Assembly: GCA_023444095.1 (NCBI GenBank)
Contig: JAEZRP010000013.1
Coordinates: 62,001-126,000, forward strand
DNA from: Bacillota bacterium
GTDB taxonomy: Bacteria > Bacillota > Clostridia > Christensenellales > Aristaeellaceae
DNA: 64,000 nucleotides
Direction: 5' to 3'
How positions within the stretch are numbered: the stretch's first letter is position 1; each line of letters opens with the position of its first letter. Shown here one piece after another: positions 18,470 to 27,425 of this stretch. A program made the position numbers and the translations under genes. A model generated the notes under the pieces. It made no database searches. It was not told the DNA's origin and worked only from the letters and a program-made list of their open reading frames with translations.

Positions 18470-19618
18470 TCAGGCTTTCCTCCTGTTTTTCTTTTTCGGA
18501 ACGGGCGGCTCCGGCATTTCCGCCTTTCCCGTCACGTCCGAAAGCACGACCTTGAACAGGAGCAGCGTAAGGGGACCCGTGATCAGCCCGATGAAGCCCA
18601 TCACCCGAAAGCCCGCGTACATCGCGACCATGGTGGTGAGTTGGCGAAGCCGCATCTGGCTTCCGAGAAGCTTTGGTTCCATGATGCGCTTGATGATCAG
18701 CATGATGCAGTAGAGAACCATCACGCCCAGCGCGAGCATGTAATCGCCCACGATGAGATAGTAACCCGTCATGGGCAGCATGATGAGCCCGGCACCGATG
18801 ACGGGCAGCGCGTCGAGCACGGAGATCAGGATCGCGAACATGACCGCGTACTCCACGTCGAGAATGAAAAAGCCCGCGAGCAGAACCACCATCGCGATGA
18901 ACATCTGAACGACCGCCGTCACGACCTGCGCGCGCACGCCGATCAGCATCACCCTCTTGACCCGCCCGTATGCGCTCATGACCCGCTCGGGAAGCCACTT
19001 TCGGGCAAAGTTGTCGTTCTCGTCCGTGTCCGCGACGATGTAGTAACTCTCCATGATCATGAAGATCACAAACAGCAGAACCTCGGGCAGCACCGTGACC
19101 GCGCTCCAGGTGAACGACACGAGATCGCCCGCAAACGTGGAGGCCATTTCCGCGAGCTTGGAGAGCGACGCCTTCAGCATGTCCGTGACCCACAGAAGCG
19201 CGTCGTCCCCGACGGTGTCCGAAATCTGCGCGCCGAAGTACTCGGCCTGCTTCGTTATGTAGTCGAGCGCGTCGTTCTGATAGCGCGGCAGGGACACGAG
19301 AAGGTCGCGCGCCTCCCCGATGAGCGCCGTCGTCAGAAGCACGACGCCCGTAATGATGATGCCGAACACGATGACGACCGCGAGCAGCGTCCCGACGCTC
19401 CTTGGGATCTTAATCTTCACGAACAGCCGGTTGATCGGCCGCGCAAGGGGACGGACGACCCACGAGAATACCAGCGCGCATACGAATGGCGCAAAATACT
19501 TGAACGCCGCGAAGGCGACCACGAGCGCGACACAGGTCGCGAACACGATGAGCGCCCGCCTCGGCAGGTCGTTCCACTCATCGTTGATTTTTCTGGCCTT
19601 GTCCAGAAGTGAGTCCAT
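18470..19618 (-). CDS. AI-2E family transporter (YtvI-like)
   Basis: 382 aa with about eight hydrophobic segments and the family's characteristic long periplasmic/extracytoplasmic region (about residues 95-190), ending in a lysine/arginine-rich tail (PKKKNRRKA). The C-terminal half shows DALPVIGAG and GLITGPL, conserved in the family. Members include TqsA-type exporters and the sporulation protein YtvI; which applies cannot be told. It opens the AI-2E-MBOAT-murB-whiA operon under its own promoter. Confidence 0.85.
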   Translation of the reverse strand: MDSLLDKARKINDEWNDLPRRALIVFATCVALVVAFAAFKYFAPFVCALVFSWVVRPLARPINRLFVKIKIPRSVGTLLAVVIVFGIIITGVVLLTTALIGEARDLLVSLPRYQNDALDYITKQAEYFGAQISDTVGDDALLWVTDMLKASLSKLAEMASTFAGDLVSFTWSAVTVLPEVLLFVIFMIMESYYIVADTDENDNFARKWLPERVMSAYGRVKRVMLIGVRAQVVTAVVQMFIAMVVLLAGFFILDVEYAVMFAILISVLDALPVIGAGLIMLPMTGYYLIVGDYMLALGVMVLYCIMLIIKRIMEPKLLGSQMRLRQLTTMVAMYAGFRVMGFIGLITGPLTLLLFKVVLSDVTGKAEMPEPPVPKKKNRRKA

Positions 19619-19689
19619 ATCATCCCCCCAGGTCGCATTATCCCCGCTTCCGGCTGCCGCGCGGCGGCGACTCGATTCCAGTCATAACC

Positions 19690-19718
19690 ATTATACAGCG
19701 CCGCCGCCCTTTTGTCCA
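19690..19718 (-). promoter_or_regulatory. Promoter of the AI-2E-MBOAT-murB-whiA operon
   Basis: Minus strand: TGGACA (19718-19713), 17-base spacer, TATAAT (19695-19690) followed by GG. Confidence 0.75.
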
Positions 19719-19736
19719 GAACGCGCAGGTTGCGCT

Positions 19737-20753
19737 TCAGCGGAACGTCTCCGCCGCGCGAAGGAGCGCACTGTAGTTTTCAAACGGAATGTACTCCGGC
19801 ACACTGTTTCCCGTCCCGAGGAGGTATCCGCCGCGCGTGCGCGCGCGCTCGAGCATAGCTGTCGCACGGTCGAAGATCCTGTCCGGCGTTCCCGTCACCA
19901 TGAAGTTCATGTCGATCCCGCCGAGCACCGCGATCCGACCGTTCAGCCGCTCGTAGGCCTCCTCGACGGGGCAGATGTTATCTTCGTAGGAGTGGCGGGC
20001 ATCGAACTTCATATCGTCCACGACGTCGCCAATCACCTCGTCAAAATAGCCGCAGGAGTGGAGGATGCAGGGCTTGTTCGCGCGATGCGCGACCTCCACA
20101 ATTTTTCGATGCCAGCCGAATATGTATTTGCGCATGTCGTCCGGCGAGAGGAATGTCTGGGTGTTGAAGCCCCAGTCGTCGTTGGAACACAAAAACCCCA
20201 CGGCGTCGATGTCCGCGACCAGCTCGTAGTATTTGACGAGCGCCGCGCCGACGCGCGAGGTAATCTCCCGGACGAGCTCCGGTTCCTCGTAGAGCATCAC
20301 GCACAGATTGTCATAGCCGGTGAGCGAAATGGTGTTCTCGAGAACGCCGCCCGGTCCCATCACCATCAGCTTCATGCCCTCGGGCAGGAACTCCCGCGCG
20401 CGTTCGAGCTTCGAACAGTCGAAGTCCGCCGGATCATCCCAATGGTATCGCTCGAAAGACGCCCAGTCGGTGATCATCGTTGCGTCGTTCAATGAAATGG
20501 TCTTTCTCCGCTCGTGGCTCACGACGTTGAAGCGAAACTGCGACGCGTGCGTCGTGGCGTAATCGTATCCCGCGTTCGCCATCGCCTCCGAAACGAGGCG
20601 CAAGCGCTCCGTCTCATCCCCCGGCTTTCTTTCCCAGCCCGCGAGCCGCATGTAGAAATCGTCGTTCAGAAACAGTTCGAACAGGCTTGCACGCTCCGGA
20701 ACGCCGCCCCTGAGCGCACGCAGCGTGTTGCGCTCGAAATCGGGTCTCCTCAT
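19737..20753 (-). CDS. Uroporphyrinogen decarboxylase (URO-D) family protein
   Basis: 338 aa. The URO-D fold is suggested by LMVMGPGGVLEN, GFLCSNDDWGFN, LHSCGYFDEVI and GGIDMNFM. True HemE residues are not evident, and the set CxH-poor/His-Cys (ILHSCG) resembles the methyltransferase branch of the family used in anaerobic methyl or demethylation reactions. No corrinoid protein is adjacent. TATAAT at 20779-20774 on the minus strand, just after the M16 gene's terminator, serves as its -10. Substrate unknown. Confidence 0.8.
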   Translation of the reverse strand: MRRPDFERNTLRALRGGVPERASLFELFLNDDFYMRLAGWERKPGDETERLRLVSEAMANAGYDYATTHASQFRFNVVSHERRKTISLNDATMITDWASFERYHWDDPADFDCSKLERAREFLPEGMKLMVMGPGGVLENTISLTGYDNLCVMLYEEPELVREITSRVGAALVKYYELVADIDAVGFLCSNDDWGFNTQTFLSPDDMRKYIFGWHRKIVEVAHRANKPCILHSCGYFDEVIGDVVDDMKFDARHSYEDNICPVEEAYERLNGRIAVLGGIDMNFMVTGTPDRIFDRATAMLERARTRGGYLLGTGNSVPEYIPFENYSALLRAAETFR

Positions 20754-20794
20754 CTGAATCCCTCCCCGCGGAGATTATAGCACATAGGATGCGC

Positions 20795-20830
20795 AAAAAA
20801 CAGGCATCTCTCGCGAGACGCCCGTTTTTT
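20795..20830 (-). terminator. Terminator of the M16 peptidase gene (probably bidirectional)
   Basis: A hairpin with a TCGC loop (20811-20814), stem GGC/GCC plus TCTC/GAGA, flanked by runs of six A and six T that also pair. It follows the M16 stop codon on the minus strand. Confidence 0.8.
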
Positions 20831-20835
20831 AGTCG

Positions 20836-22080
20836 TCACATAAGGTCCATCTTCCCCACCCCGCGCGAGACGAGCGCGAGCGACGGCTTCTCGGAGAGCA
20901 CCTTACGCATAAGCTCGTTGGTCGCGCCGAAGTCCATGCCGTTCACGCGCGCGAGCGCCTCCTCCTCGGTGCGCGTCTTATTCAGGAGCAGAAGTCGCCG
21001 CCCCGCGGAATGCATGCGCGCCGACGTGGATTCCTGCCCGAGGATAAAGCCGGAGCGCAGCTGCTCCCGCGCCTTTCGGAATTCTTCCAACTTCAGGCCT
21101 CCCTCGACCAGCTTCTTCGTCTCGTCGAGGATCATGTCGAGTACCGCCCTCACGTTTTCGGGGTTCGTCGCCGCGTATACAGAGAGCATGCCGCAGTCGG
21201 TGTAGGAGTTCGGATAACTGTACACGGAGTACGCCATGCCGCTCTCCTCCCGGATTCGCTGGAAGAGTCTGGACGACATCGCCCCGCCGAACACGCTTGA
21301 GAACAGCGAAAACTCGTAGCCCATCTCGTCGCCCGTGGGAAGACCCGGGAAGCCCAGACACATGTTCGCCTGCTCGATGTCCTTTTCCTTCCGGAGGAAC
21401 GTCGGCGGAACCGCGTGCGTCGAGAAATCTGGGCGGACGAACGTTCCCCGCTCCCATCCGGCGAGGAACTCGGCCGCGAATTTGACGACCTCGTCCCAGT
21501 CGTAACTGCCCGCGATGGCGAGCACCGCGTTCTCGGGTCGATACATGGCCGTCCAATACTTCATGATCTCGCCCTGCGTAAAGGATTTGACGCTCGCCCG
21601 CGAACCCAGAATCGGGCGCGCGACGGGCTGATCGCCAAACTGCGCGAGCATGAGAATGTCGTGTACAAGGTCCTCCGGCGTGTCCTCCGCCATGTCGATC
21701 TCCTCGAGCACCACGCCCTTTTCCTTCTCCATGTTCTCGGGGTCGAACACGGGGCGCACAACGAGATCCGAAATGACGTCGATGGCGAGGCGCACATGCT
21801 CGTCCACGACCTTTGCGTAAAAGCAGGTGCACTCCTTGGACGTGAAGGCGTTGAGCTGTCCGCCCACCTCGTCCATCTCCTCGGCGATGTCTCGCGCGGA
21901 GCGGCTGGTCGTGCCCTTGAAGACCATGTGCTCGATGAAATGGCTCATGCCCGCCTGCGCGTGCGTTTCGTACTGGGAGCCCGTGCCGATCCAGAGCCCA
22001 ACCGAGGTCGAGCGGAAGCTCGGCATGCGCTCTCCGATGATCCGAAGTCCGTTTGGCAATGTGGCCTGATCGAAATACAT
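20836..22080 (-). CDS. M16 family zinc peptidase
   Basis: 414 aa from ATG 22080, 7 bases after GGAGG. The inverted zinc motif HFIEH is near residues 47-51, with the downstream acidic ligand in EEIDMAEDTPED. This matches processing-peptidase-like (PqqL/YmxG) proteins. In Bacillus ymxG lies close to the pnp-rpsO genes, and here too it lies just downstream of pnp, separated by an HD gene. Probably cytoplasmic. Substrate unknown. Confidence 0.9.
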   Translation of the reverse strand: MYFDQATLPNGLRIIGERMPSFRSTSVGLWIGTGSQYETHAQAGMSHFIEHMVFKGTTSRSARDIAEEMDEVGGQLNAFTSKECTCFYAKVVDEHVRLAIDVISDLVVRPVFDPENMEKEKGVVLEEIDMAEDTPEDLVHDILMLAQFGDQPVARPILGSRASVKSFTQGEIMKYWTAMYRPENAVLAIAGSYDWDEVVKFAAEFLAGWERGTFVRPDFSTHAVPPTFLRKEKDIEQANMCLGFPGLPTGDEMGYEFSLFSSVFGGAMSSRLFQRIREESGMAYSVYSYPNSYTDCGMLSVYAATNPENVRAVLDMILDETKKLVEGGLKLEEFRKAREQLRSGFILGQESTSARMHSAGRRLLLLNKTRTEEEALARVNGMDFGATNELMRKVLSEKPSLALVSRGVGKMDLM

Positions 22081-22164
22081 TCGCTGTCCTCCAAAATCAG
22101 TCATTTGGTGGAGGTACGGGGCGTCAAACCCCAGTCCGTATCCATTATACCCTTCCGGGGGCGT

Positions 22165-23199
22165 TCAAACACGCCCCTCCCGTACGGGTGCCGCCGCGCG
22201 GATCGCCCCGTACGGCAAATCCTCGAAGGCGAGGAGGCTGCCGATTTCCGCCCGCGCGTCGGGCGAAACGGCCGAGGCGCGCGCCGCAACGACGAGCGGG
22301 TCTATATACCGCCTCTTCGCGTTTACATGGGCGCAGTAGCAGCCCGTGATCGGCTCCGCGCTGCCTTCGACGCGCTCTAGCTGCTCGTAGACGCGCCACA
22401 TATCCCGGATTTCCGGCTCAGCCTGCGCGATCCGCCCGATAACCTGCGCCTCCGTCAGCGTATAAAGCGCACCTTCGGTCAAAACGCCGCGCCGCACGCA
22501 TGCACGGAGAATTTCCGCGACATACATGAGCAGCTTGTTGTCGTTCGTCTGGAATTCCCGGGAGTACAGGCACACGCCCCGGACGAACGCCTCCGCTCGT
22601 TTGACGTCCGCAAAAGCCAGCTCGTCTCGGCCGTCCTCGCCTTTCCCGACCGTCAAGTCGCCGTAGATCTCCCCAATGTCGGCGAGCGTCCACACGCCGT
22701 GAACCACCAGAGGCGTGGACAGCGAATATTCCAGCCGATCCGCGGAAAGACGGGGGCTTTCATTGTCGGCGATCGGATACATCTGATAATCGTCCACTTC
22801 GGCAGGATCGATTCCGTCGCGGGCAAGCAGGGCAATGATTTCCCCGGATTCCCGGATGAGCCGCCCCGTCAGCGCCTCGGTGTGCGTCTGTGTCAAAGCA
22901 TCCCCGGCCATAAAGTCCACGCAGTGGCTGAACGCGGGAGAGGCGATGTCATGAAAGAGCCCCGCGAGCGCCTGCTTTCGGTCGTGCGTAAAGTGCCAGA
23001 CGATGAGGGCCACCCCAAGGCTATGGTCGTAGCGCGAATAAAAGAAACGGTTTCGGTAGACGCGGCTGTAATCCGTGCCGCAGAAAAGACCGACGCCCTT
23101 CAGCCGTTCCATGGTCGGGGCCGCCGCGTACTCGCGCAAAAACGACGGCATCCCTTCCGGACAGAGGATCCAATGATACGCCTCGATTTCGGGATTCAT
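22165..23199 (-). CDS. HD domain phosphohydrolase
   Basis: 344 aa from ATG 23199. The HD signature is spread as RYDHSLG, GLFHDIASPAFSH and a late aspartate (DRLEYSL), at about residues 60-165. Such proteins are metal-dependent phosphohydrolases acting on nucleotides. The start has only a G-rich run as ribosome binding site. It is encoded between pnp and the M16 gene; a competing hairpin pair at 23225-23259 lies just upstream. Its substrate cannot be named. Confidence 0.85.
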   Translation of the reverse strand: MNPEIEAYHWILCPEGMPSFLREYAAAPTMERLKGVGLFCGTDYSRVYRNRFFYSRYDHSLGVALIVWHFTHDRKQALAGLFHDIASPAFSHCVDFMAGDALTQTHTEALTGRLIRESGEIIALLARDGIDPAEVDDYQMYPIADNESPRLSADRLEYSLSTPLVVHGVWTLADIGEIYGDLTVGKGEDGRDELAFADVKRAEAFVRGVCLYSREFQTNDNKLLMYVAEILRACVRRGVLTEGALYTLTEAQVIGRIAQAEPEIRDMWRVYEQLERVEGSAEPITGCYCAHVNAKRRYIDPLVVAARASAVSPDARAEIGSLLAFEDLPYGAIRAAAPVREGRV

Positions 23200-23224
23200 G
23201 CCGCCCCCCGCCTTCGTCTGAATA

Positions 23225-23259
23225 GAGCGATGCCGCCGCGAACATCGCTCACGGCGGCA
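23225..23259 (-). other. Two overlapping hairpins between pnp and the HD gene
   Basis: Stem A pairs 23231-23238 with 23252-23259 (8 bp); stem B pairs 23225-23232 with 23243-23250 (8 bp). They share two bases, so they exclude each other or form a pseudoknot. No T-run follows, so a simple terminator is unlikely. Confidence 0.5.
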
Positions 23260-23273
23260 CTGCTGATTCCGGG

Positions 23274-25445
23274 TTACCGCCTCGGGCCGCGGTCGCCGCC
23301 GCGTCCGCCGCGGTCGCCGAAGTCGCGGCGCGGGGGACGGCGCACGGGCATGGCCTCGTTGTCGTACTTGATGTCGTTGCGGACGAGGTTGATGCGGCCC
23401 TGGCCGTCGATCTCCGCCACGCGGCACTCAAGGGTATCGCCGACCTTCACGACGTCCTCCACCTTCTCCACACGCTCATTGGCGAGCTTGGAGATGTGGA
23501 TCATGCCATCCTTGCCCGGGGCGTACTCGACGAACGCGCCGAAGGGCATGATGCGCGCGACGGTGCCGATAAAGACTTCTCCCACCTGCATCTCCTTCGC
23601 GATCCCCTCGATGATGGCCTTGGCCTTCTTCGCCGCCGCCTCGTCGTTGGTCGCGATATACACGCTTCCATCGTCCTCGATGTCGATCTTGACGCCGGTG
23701 TCCTCGATGATCTTATTGATCATCTTGCCGCGCGGGCCGACGACCTCGCCAATCTTCTCGGGGTTGATCTTGAACTGGATGATCTTAGGCGCGTAGGGGC
23801 TGAGGTGCGCGCGCGGCTCCGTCAGCACCTCGAGCATCTTCCCGAGGATGTGCATGCGGCCGTCGAACGCCTGCGCCAGGGCCTGCCGGAGGATCGGCTC
23901 GTCGATGCCCTTGATCTTGATGTCCATCTGGATGGCCGTGATGCCCTGCGAGGTGCCCGCGACCTTGAAGTCCATGTCGCCCAGGAAGTCCTCGAGACCC
24001 TGAATGTCCGTGAGAACCGCGACCTTGCCGGTCTGGTCCACGTCCTTGATGAGGCCCATCGCCACGCCCGCGACCGGCCGCTTGATCGGCACGCCCGCGT
24101 CCATGAGCGCAAGGGTGGAGCCGCAAACGGACGCCTGCGAGGTGGAGCCGTTCGAGCTCATGACCTCGGAGACGAGGCGCAGGCAGTAAGGGAACTCCTC
24201 GATCGGGGGAATCATCGGCTCGAGCGCGCGCTCGGCGAGGGCGCCATGGCCGATCTCGCGGCGGCCGGGGCTGCGCGTGGGTTTCGCCTCGCCCGTGGAG
24301 TAGCCTGGGAAGTTGTAGTGGTGCATATAGCGCTTGGTGTCCTCGAGGCCGATTCCGTCGAGAATCTGGCGCTCGGAGACGGGCGCGATGGTCGCAACCG
24401 TCATAACCTGCGTCTGACCGCGGGTGAACACACCCGATCCGTGCGCGCGGGGCAGAACGCCCGCCTCGCACCAGATGGGGCGAACCTCGGTCAGCTTGCG
24501 ACCGTCGGGACGCACGCCGTCGTCGATGATGCGGCGACGCATGATCTCCTTCTGGATGGCGTACAAGGCGTCGCCGACCTCGCCCTCGCGGCCCGCGAAT
24601 TCTTCCGCGAAATGCTCGGCGACTTCCTTCTTCACCTGTTCCTCACGCGCCTGGCGCTCGGAACGCTCGAAGGTTTCGAACATCCAAGCGACCTTGTCGT
24701 ACGCGTACGCGCGCACGGCGGCCTTGATGTCCTCGGCGGGCAGCTGGAGCGGGAACTCCTTCTTCTCGACGCCGATCTCGGAAACGATGTCGGCGATGAA
24801 CGCGACGATCTTCTTGATCTGCTCGTGTGCGAAGAGGATGCCGTTCAGCATCACTTCCTCGGAGACCTCGTTCGCGCCCGCCTCGACCATGAGGACGGCC
24901 TCGGAGGTGCCGGCGACGGTCAGACTGAGGGAAGACACTTCGCGCTGGGCGACGGTGGGGTTGACGACGTAGTTGCCGTCGATATAGCCGACGTTCACCG
25001 CGCCGATGGGACCTGCCCACGGAATGAGCGAGATCGCAATCGCGGCGGAAGAACCGATCATCGCGGGGATGTCGGGGGTGTTGTCCTGCTCAACCGACAT
25101 GACGGTCGCGACGACCGACACGTCGTGACGCATTCCCTTCGGGAACAGCGGGCGGAGCGGGCGGTCGATGAGGCGCGAGGTGAGGATCGCCTTCTCGCCC
25201 GGGCGGCCTTCGCGGCGGTTCCAGGAACCGGGGATGTGGCCGACGGAATAGAGCTTCTCCTCAAAGTCGACGCTCAGCGGGAAAAAGTCGATACCCGGGC
25301 GCGGGGTGTCCGCGACAGTGGCGGTGACGAGAACTGCAGTGTCACCGTAGCGCACGAAGGTCGCGCCAGACGCCTGCTCGGCGTACTTGCCGAACTCGAG
25401 GGTGAGCGTGCGGCCGCCCAGTTCCATGGAATAAGATTTGAACAT
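23274..25445 (-). CDS. pnp: Polyribonucleotide nucleotidyltransferase
   Basis: 723 aa, full length. PNPase degrades RNA 3' to 5' with phosphate in the degradosome. Two RNase PH cores (residues about 10-230 and 310-550, with [11 protein letters not shown] and TSRGQ-like MTVATIAP) are followed by a KH domain ([15 protein letters not shown]) and an S1 domain ([19 protein letters not shown]). The tail is a short Arg-Gly-Asp-rich stretch. ATG 25445 follows AAGGAGG. It lies 190 bases after rpsO, the conserved order, with a long stable hairpin between them. Confidence 0.97.
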   Translation of the reverse strand: MFKSYSMELGGRTLTLEFGKYAEQASGATFVRYGDTAVLVTATVADTPRPGIDFFPLSVDFEEKLYSVGHIPGSWNRREGRPGEKAILTSRLIDRPLRPLFPKGMRHDVSVVATVMSVEQDNTPDIPAMIGSSAAIAISLIPWAGPIGAVNVGYIDGNYVVNPTVAQREVSSLSLTVAGTSEAVLMVEAGANEVSEEVMLNGILFAHEQIKKIVAFIADIVSEIGVEKKEFPLQLPAEDIKAAVRAYAYDKVAWMFETFERSERQAREEQVKKEVAEHFAEEFAGREGEVGDALYAIQKEIMRRRIIDDGVRPDGRKLTEVRPIWCEAGVLPRAHGSGVFTRGQTQVMTVATIAPVSERQILDGIGLEDTKRYMHHYNFPGYSTGEAKPTRSPGRREIGHGALAERALEPMIPPIEEFPYCLRLVSEVMSSNGSTSQASVCGSTLALMDAGVPIKRPVAGVAMGLIKDVDQTGKVAVLTDIQGLEDFLGDMDFKVAGTSQGITAIQMDIKIKGIDEPILRQALAQAFDGRMHILGKMLEVLTEPRAHLSPYAPKIIQFKINPEKIGEVVGPRGKMINKIIEDTGVKIDIEDDGSVYIATNDEAAAKKAKAIIEGIAKEMQVGEVFIGTVARIMPFGAFVEYAPGKDGMIHISKLANERVEKVEDVVKVGDTLECRVAEIDGQGRINLVRNDIKYDNEAMPVRRPPRRDFGDRGGRGGDRGPRR

Positions 25446-25556
25446 GTTCGTCCTCCTTGATTTCGTTTCTTATTCGAAAGCGCCGCGCCCCTGTGTGCAG
25501 ACGCACGATCGCGAACAGTCTTGTCCGCATTCCAGCGTCCGCACGCATGCGCGAAA

Positions 25557-25591
25557 CGCCGCCGACTCGGGCTGCACCCGGGACGGCGGCG
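25557..25591 (-). terminator. Hairpin between rpsO and pnp
   Basis: An 8-bp GC stem (25557-25564 with 25584-25591) topped by a 6-bp stem (25566-25571 with 25577-25582). Only TTT follows on the minus strand, so it may be a leaky terminator or an RNase processing site, as known for rpsO-pnp in other bacteria. Confidence 0.6.
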
Positions 25592-25635
25592 CGCTTTGAA
25601 TCACATCATGTTACCCTTTGCCCCGCAAGCGTTCA

Positions 25636-25896
25636 TTACCTGCGCAGACTGAGCTTCGCGAGGATCGAGCGGTAGCTCTCGATGTCGGTGCTCTTGAGAT
25701 AATCGAGTAGGCCGCGGCGCTGGCCGACCATGAGCAGAAGGCCGCGACGGCTGTGGTGGTCGTTCTTGTTCACCAGAAGGTGCTCGTTCAGGTGGTTGAT
25801 GCGCGCGGTCAGAAGCGCGATCTGCACCTCGGGAGAGCCGGTGTCGCCTTCGTGGCGGGCGTACTCTTTGATGATTTCCTGCTTGTCGATGGTCAT
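25636..25896 (-). CDS. rpsO: 30S ribosomal protein S15
   Basis: 86 aa from ATG 25896, 8 bases after GAGGAGG. Conserved S15 sequence throughout: [49 protein letters not shown]15 binds 16S rRNA early in 30S assembly. It has a promoter at 26075-26103 and a structured leader of about 170 nt, where S15 commonly represses its own synthesis. pnp follows. Confidence 0.98.
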   Translation of the reverse strand: MTIDKQEIIKEYARHEGDTGSPEVQIALLTARINHLNEHLLVNKNDHHSRRGLLLMVGQRRGLLDYLKSTDIESYRSILAKLSLRR

Positions 25897-26068
25897 GTGG
25901 TATTCCTCCTCATTCATATTCCCGCCTACCAAGCGCGCCGTCGGAGTCGTCGGACGACCGGGCATGCGGATCTCAGGCGCGCCGAACGCAATCAACGTCC
26001 GGTGCGGTCGCGGAGCGACCCGGTTTGCCGAAAGCAAACCAACCTCATGGCTCCTTTATTCTGCCACA
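25897..26068 (-). promoter_or_regulatory. Structured leader of rpsO
   Basis: About 172 nt between the predicted transcript start and the rpsO ATG. It contains two adjacent perfect hairpins near its 5' end: GGTTTGC/GCAAACC and GGTCGC/GCGACC. A short ORF (ATG 26052) sits only 2 bases after AAAGGAG and is probably not translated. The leader is a candidate S15 autoregulatory element, but the known S15-binding folds were not matched. Confidence 0.5.
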
Positions 26069-26074
26069 AACTGT

Positions 26075-26103
26075 ATTCTACCATACGCCGCCCCGTTTGT
26101 AAA
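26075..26103 (-). promoter_or_regulatory. rpsO promoter
   Basis: Minus strand: TTTACA (26103-26098), 17-base spacer, TAGAAT (26080-26075). Confidence 0.75.
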
Positions 26104-26130
26104 CGCGCACAGCGTCTCTTTTCACAAATT

Positions 26131-26706
26131 TCATTTGGGATTCGGCACGTTTTCCTCCCGCCCGAGAAGGCGCGCGGCTCGCGCGGACTCTCCACCGGCG
26201 ATCAGCCGCCGGATGAGCGTCGAGGACACAACTTCCCCGTGCTCCCGCACGCTCTTCATGACGACCGCCTCGTACCCAAGCTCCTCCGCCAGATTCCGGA
26301 TCATTTTGGAGTTTCCGAGGCCCGACCGGCCAAATGTGTAATTCTCTCCCGCCACGACGGCGCGCGCGCGGGTCGCCGCGACGAGGCCGCGCAGATATTC
26401 CTCCGGCTCGACATTCATGAGCGCCCGCGTAAAGGGTTTCACGAGCGTCCAGTCCGCGCCGAGATCCTGAAACGCGGTTAGCCTTTCCTCGACCGTCATC
26501 AGCATTTCCGGGGCCGATCCCGGGCGGATCACACTCATGGGATGCCGGTCGAAGGTGCAGACCATGGCATCCAGATTCATGGCGCGCGCCAGAGCGACCG
26601 CCCGGCGAATGAGCGCGCGGTGACCCAGATGAACCCCGTCAAACATGCCGAGGGCCAGCACCGTTCCCGCGCCCGCATATTTTTTTTCGTCCGTAATGAC
26701 CTTCAT
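26131..26706 (-). CDS. ribF: FAD synthetase domain protein, RibF without riboflavin kinase domain
   Basis: 191 aa. The N-terminal nucleotidyltransferase domain is complete: ALGMFDGVHLGHRALI, CTFDRHPMSVI, GENYTFGRSGLG and SSTLIRRLIAGG. It would transfer AMP from ATP to FMN. Normal RibF is about 310 aa because a riboflavin kinase domain follows the RLLGR motif; here the protein stops 10 residues after that motif and the downstream sequence is the rpsO promoter. So FMN must be made by another protein or imported. It lies upstream of rpsO, a known ribF neighbourhood. Confidence 0.85.
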   Translation of the reverse strand: MKVITDEKKYAGAGTVLALGMFDGVHLGHRALIRRAVALARAMNLDAMVCTFDRHPMSVIRPGSAPEMLMTVEERLTAFQDLGADWTLVKPFTRALMNVEPEEYLRGLVAATRARAVVAGENYTFGRSGLGNSKMIRNLAEELGYEAVVMKSVREHGEVVSSTLIRRLIAGGESARAARLLGREENVPNPK

Positions 26707-26768
26707 TTCGTTCCCTTAACAAACGCCGCGGGATGGGCGGCGTCCTCATATCCCTTTCGGCAGAGTGC

Positions 26769-27425
26769 TTAATCTTCGTCTAGCACAATCCAGTCGATCC
26801 CCCGCGCCACGCGCGGATTTTCCTCGGCGAAGTGGTTTCCCGGCTCGATGGCGAACGTCACCTTCCCACCCCGGCCCTGCAGGAGGTCCGCCGCATCCCG
26901 CATTTTATCCTCGATGGCCGAAAACCATGGGTTGCGCGTTCGCTTCTCGCGGTCGCCCACCGAGAAGTAGACGCGCGGGTGAGGCGTTTTCGTCTCGTTC
27001 GCCCGCATGAACTCGATGAAATTCTTAAACCACAATGAGCCAGAGACGACCGCCGCTCCGCCGAACAGTTCCGTTTCGTAGAGAGCATACAGCGCGAAGA
27101 GCCCCGCCAGCGAGTAGCCTGCCAGCGCGCGCCACTCGATGAGAAGCCCCGCCTCCGCCTCGAACGCCGGAATCCTGTGCGCGAGCCGCGCGAGATATGC
27201 GTTCGCGCCGCCGCCGAAGTCCTCCCCGCCCTTCGCGCAACGGGGCGCCTTCCACGGACTGAGGTCGCGGCTCCAGTCCCAATCGCCGCCGACCGATACG
27301 AGCGCAACGTCCTTCTCCGCCATGGCATCGTAGACCGCGCGCGTCCGCTCCTCGCCGGCCATGAGGTAGACCGCCCGCGCGGCGTCCCGCGCGCCGATCA
27401 GAGTCAATTCCATGTCGCTAGGCAT
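26769..27425 (-). CDS. Alpha/beta hydrolase, esterase-like
   Basis: 218 aa, probably cytoplasmic. The nucleophile elbow is GYSLAG at about residues 103-108 and the late histidine is in PGNHFAEE, consistent with the putative esterase (Esterase D-like) family. ATG 27425 overlaps the MgtC stop region by 8 bases; ATG 27413 is an alternative and neither has a strong ribosome binding site. Cotranscribed with mgtC. Substrate unknown. Confidence 0.75.
   Translation of the reverse strand: MPSDMELTLIGARDAARAVYLMAGEERTRAVYDAMAEKDVALVSVGGDWDWSRDLSPWKAPRCAKGGEDFGGGANAYLARLAHRIPAFEAEAGLLIEWRALAGYSLAGLFALYALYETELFGGAAVVSGSLWFKNFIEFMRANETKTPHPRVYFSVGDREKRTRNPWFSAIEDKMRDAADLLQGRGGKVTFAIEPGNHFAEENPRVARGIDWIVLDED

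Noticed and set aside
23496..25460. 654-codon plus-strand ORF opposite pnp
   Set aside because: It is an antisense shadow of a highly conserved gene in GC-rich DNA, with a composition rich in Asp/Val/His/Arg and no ribosome binding site.
26010..26055. Leader peptide in the rpsO 5' region
   Set aside because: The ATG is only 2 bases from the AAAGGAG sequence and the short ORF overlaps two strong hairpins; structure is the better explanation.
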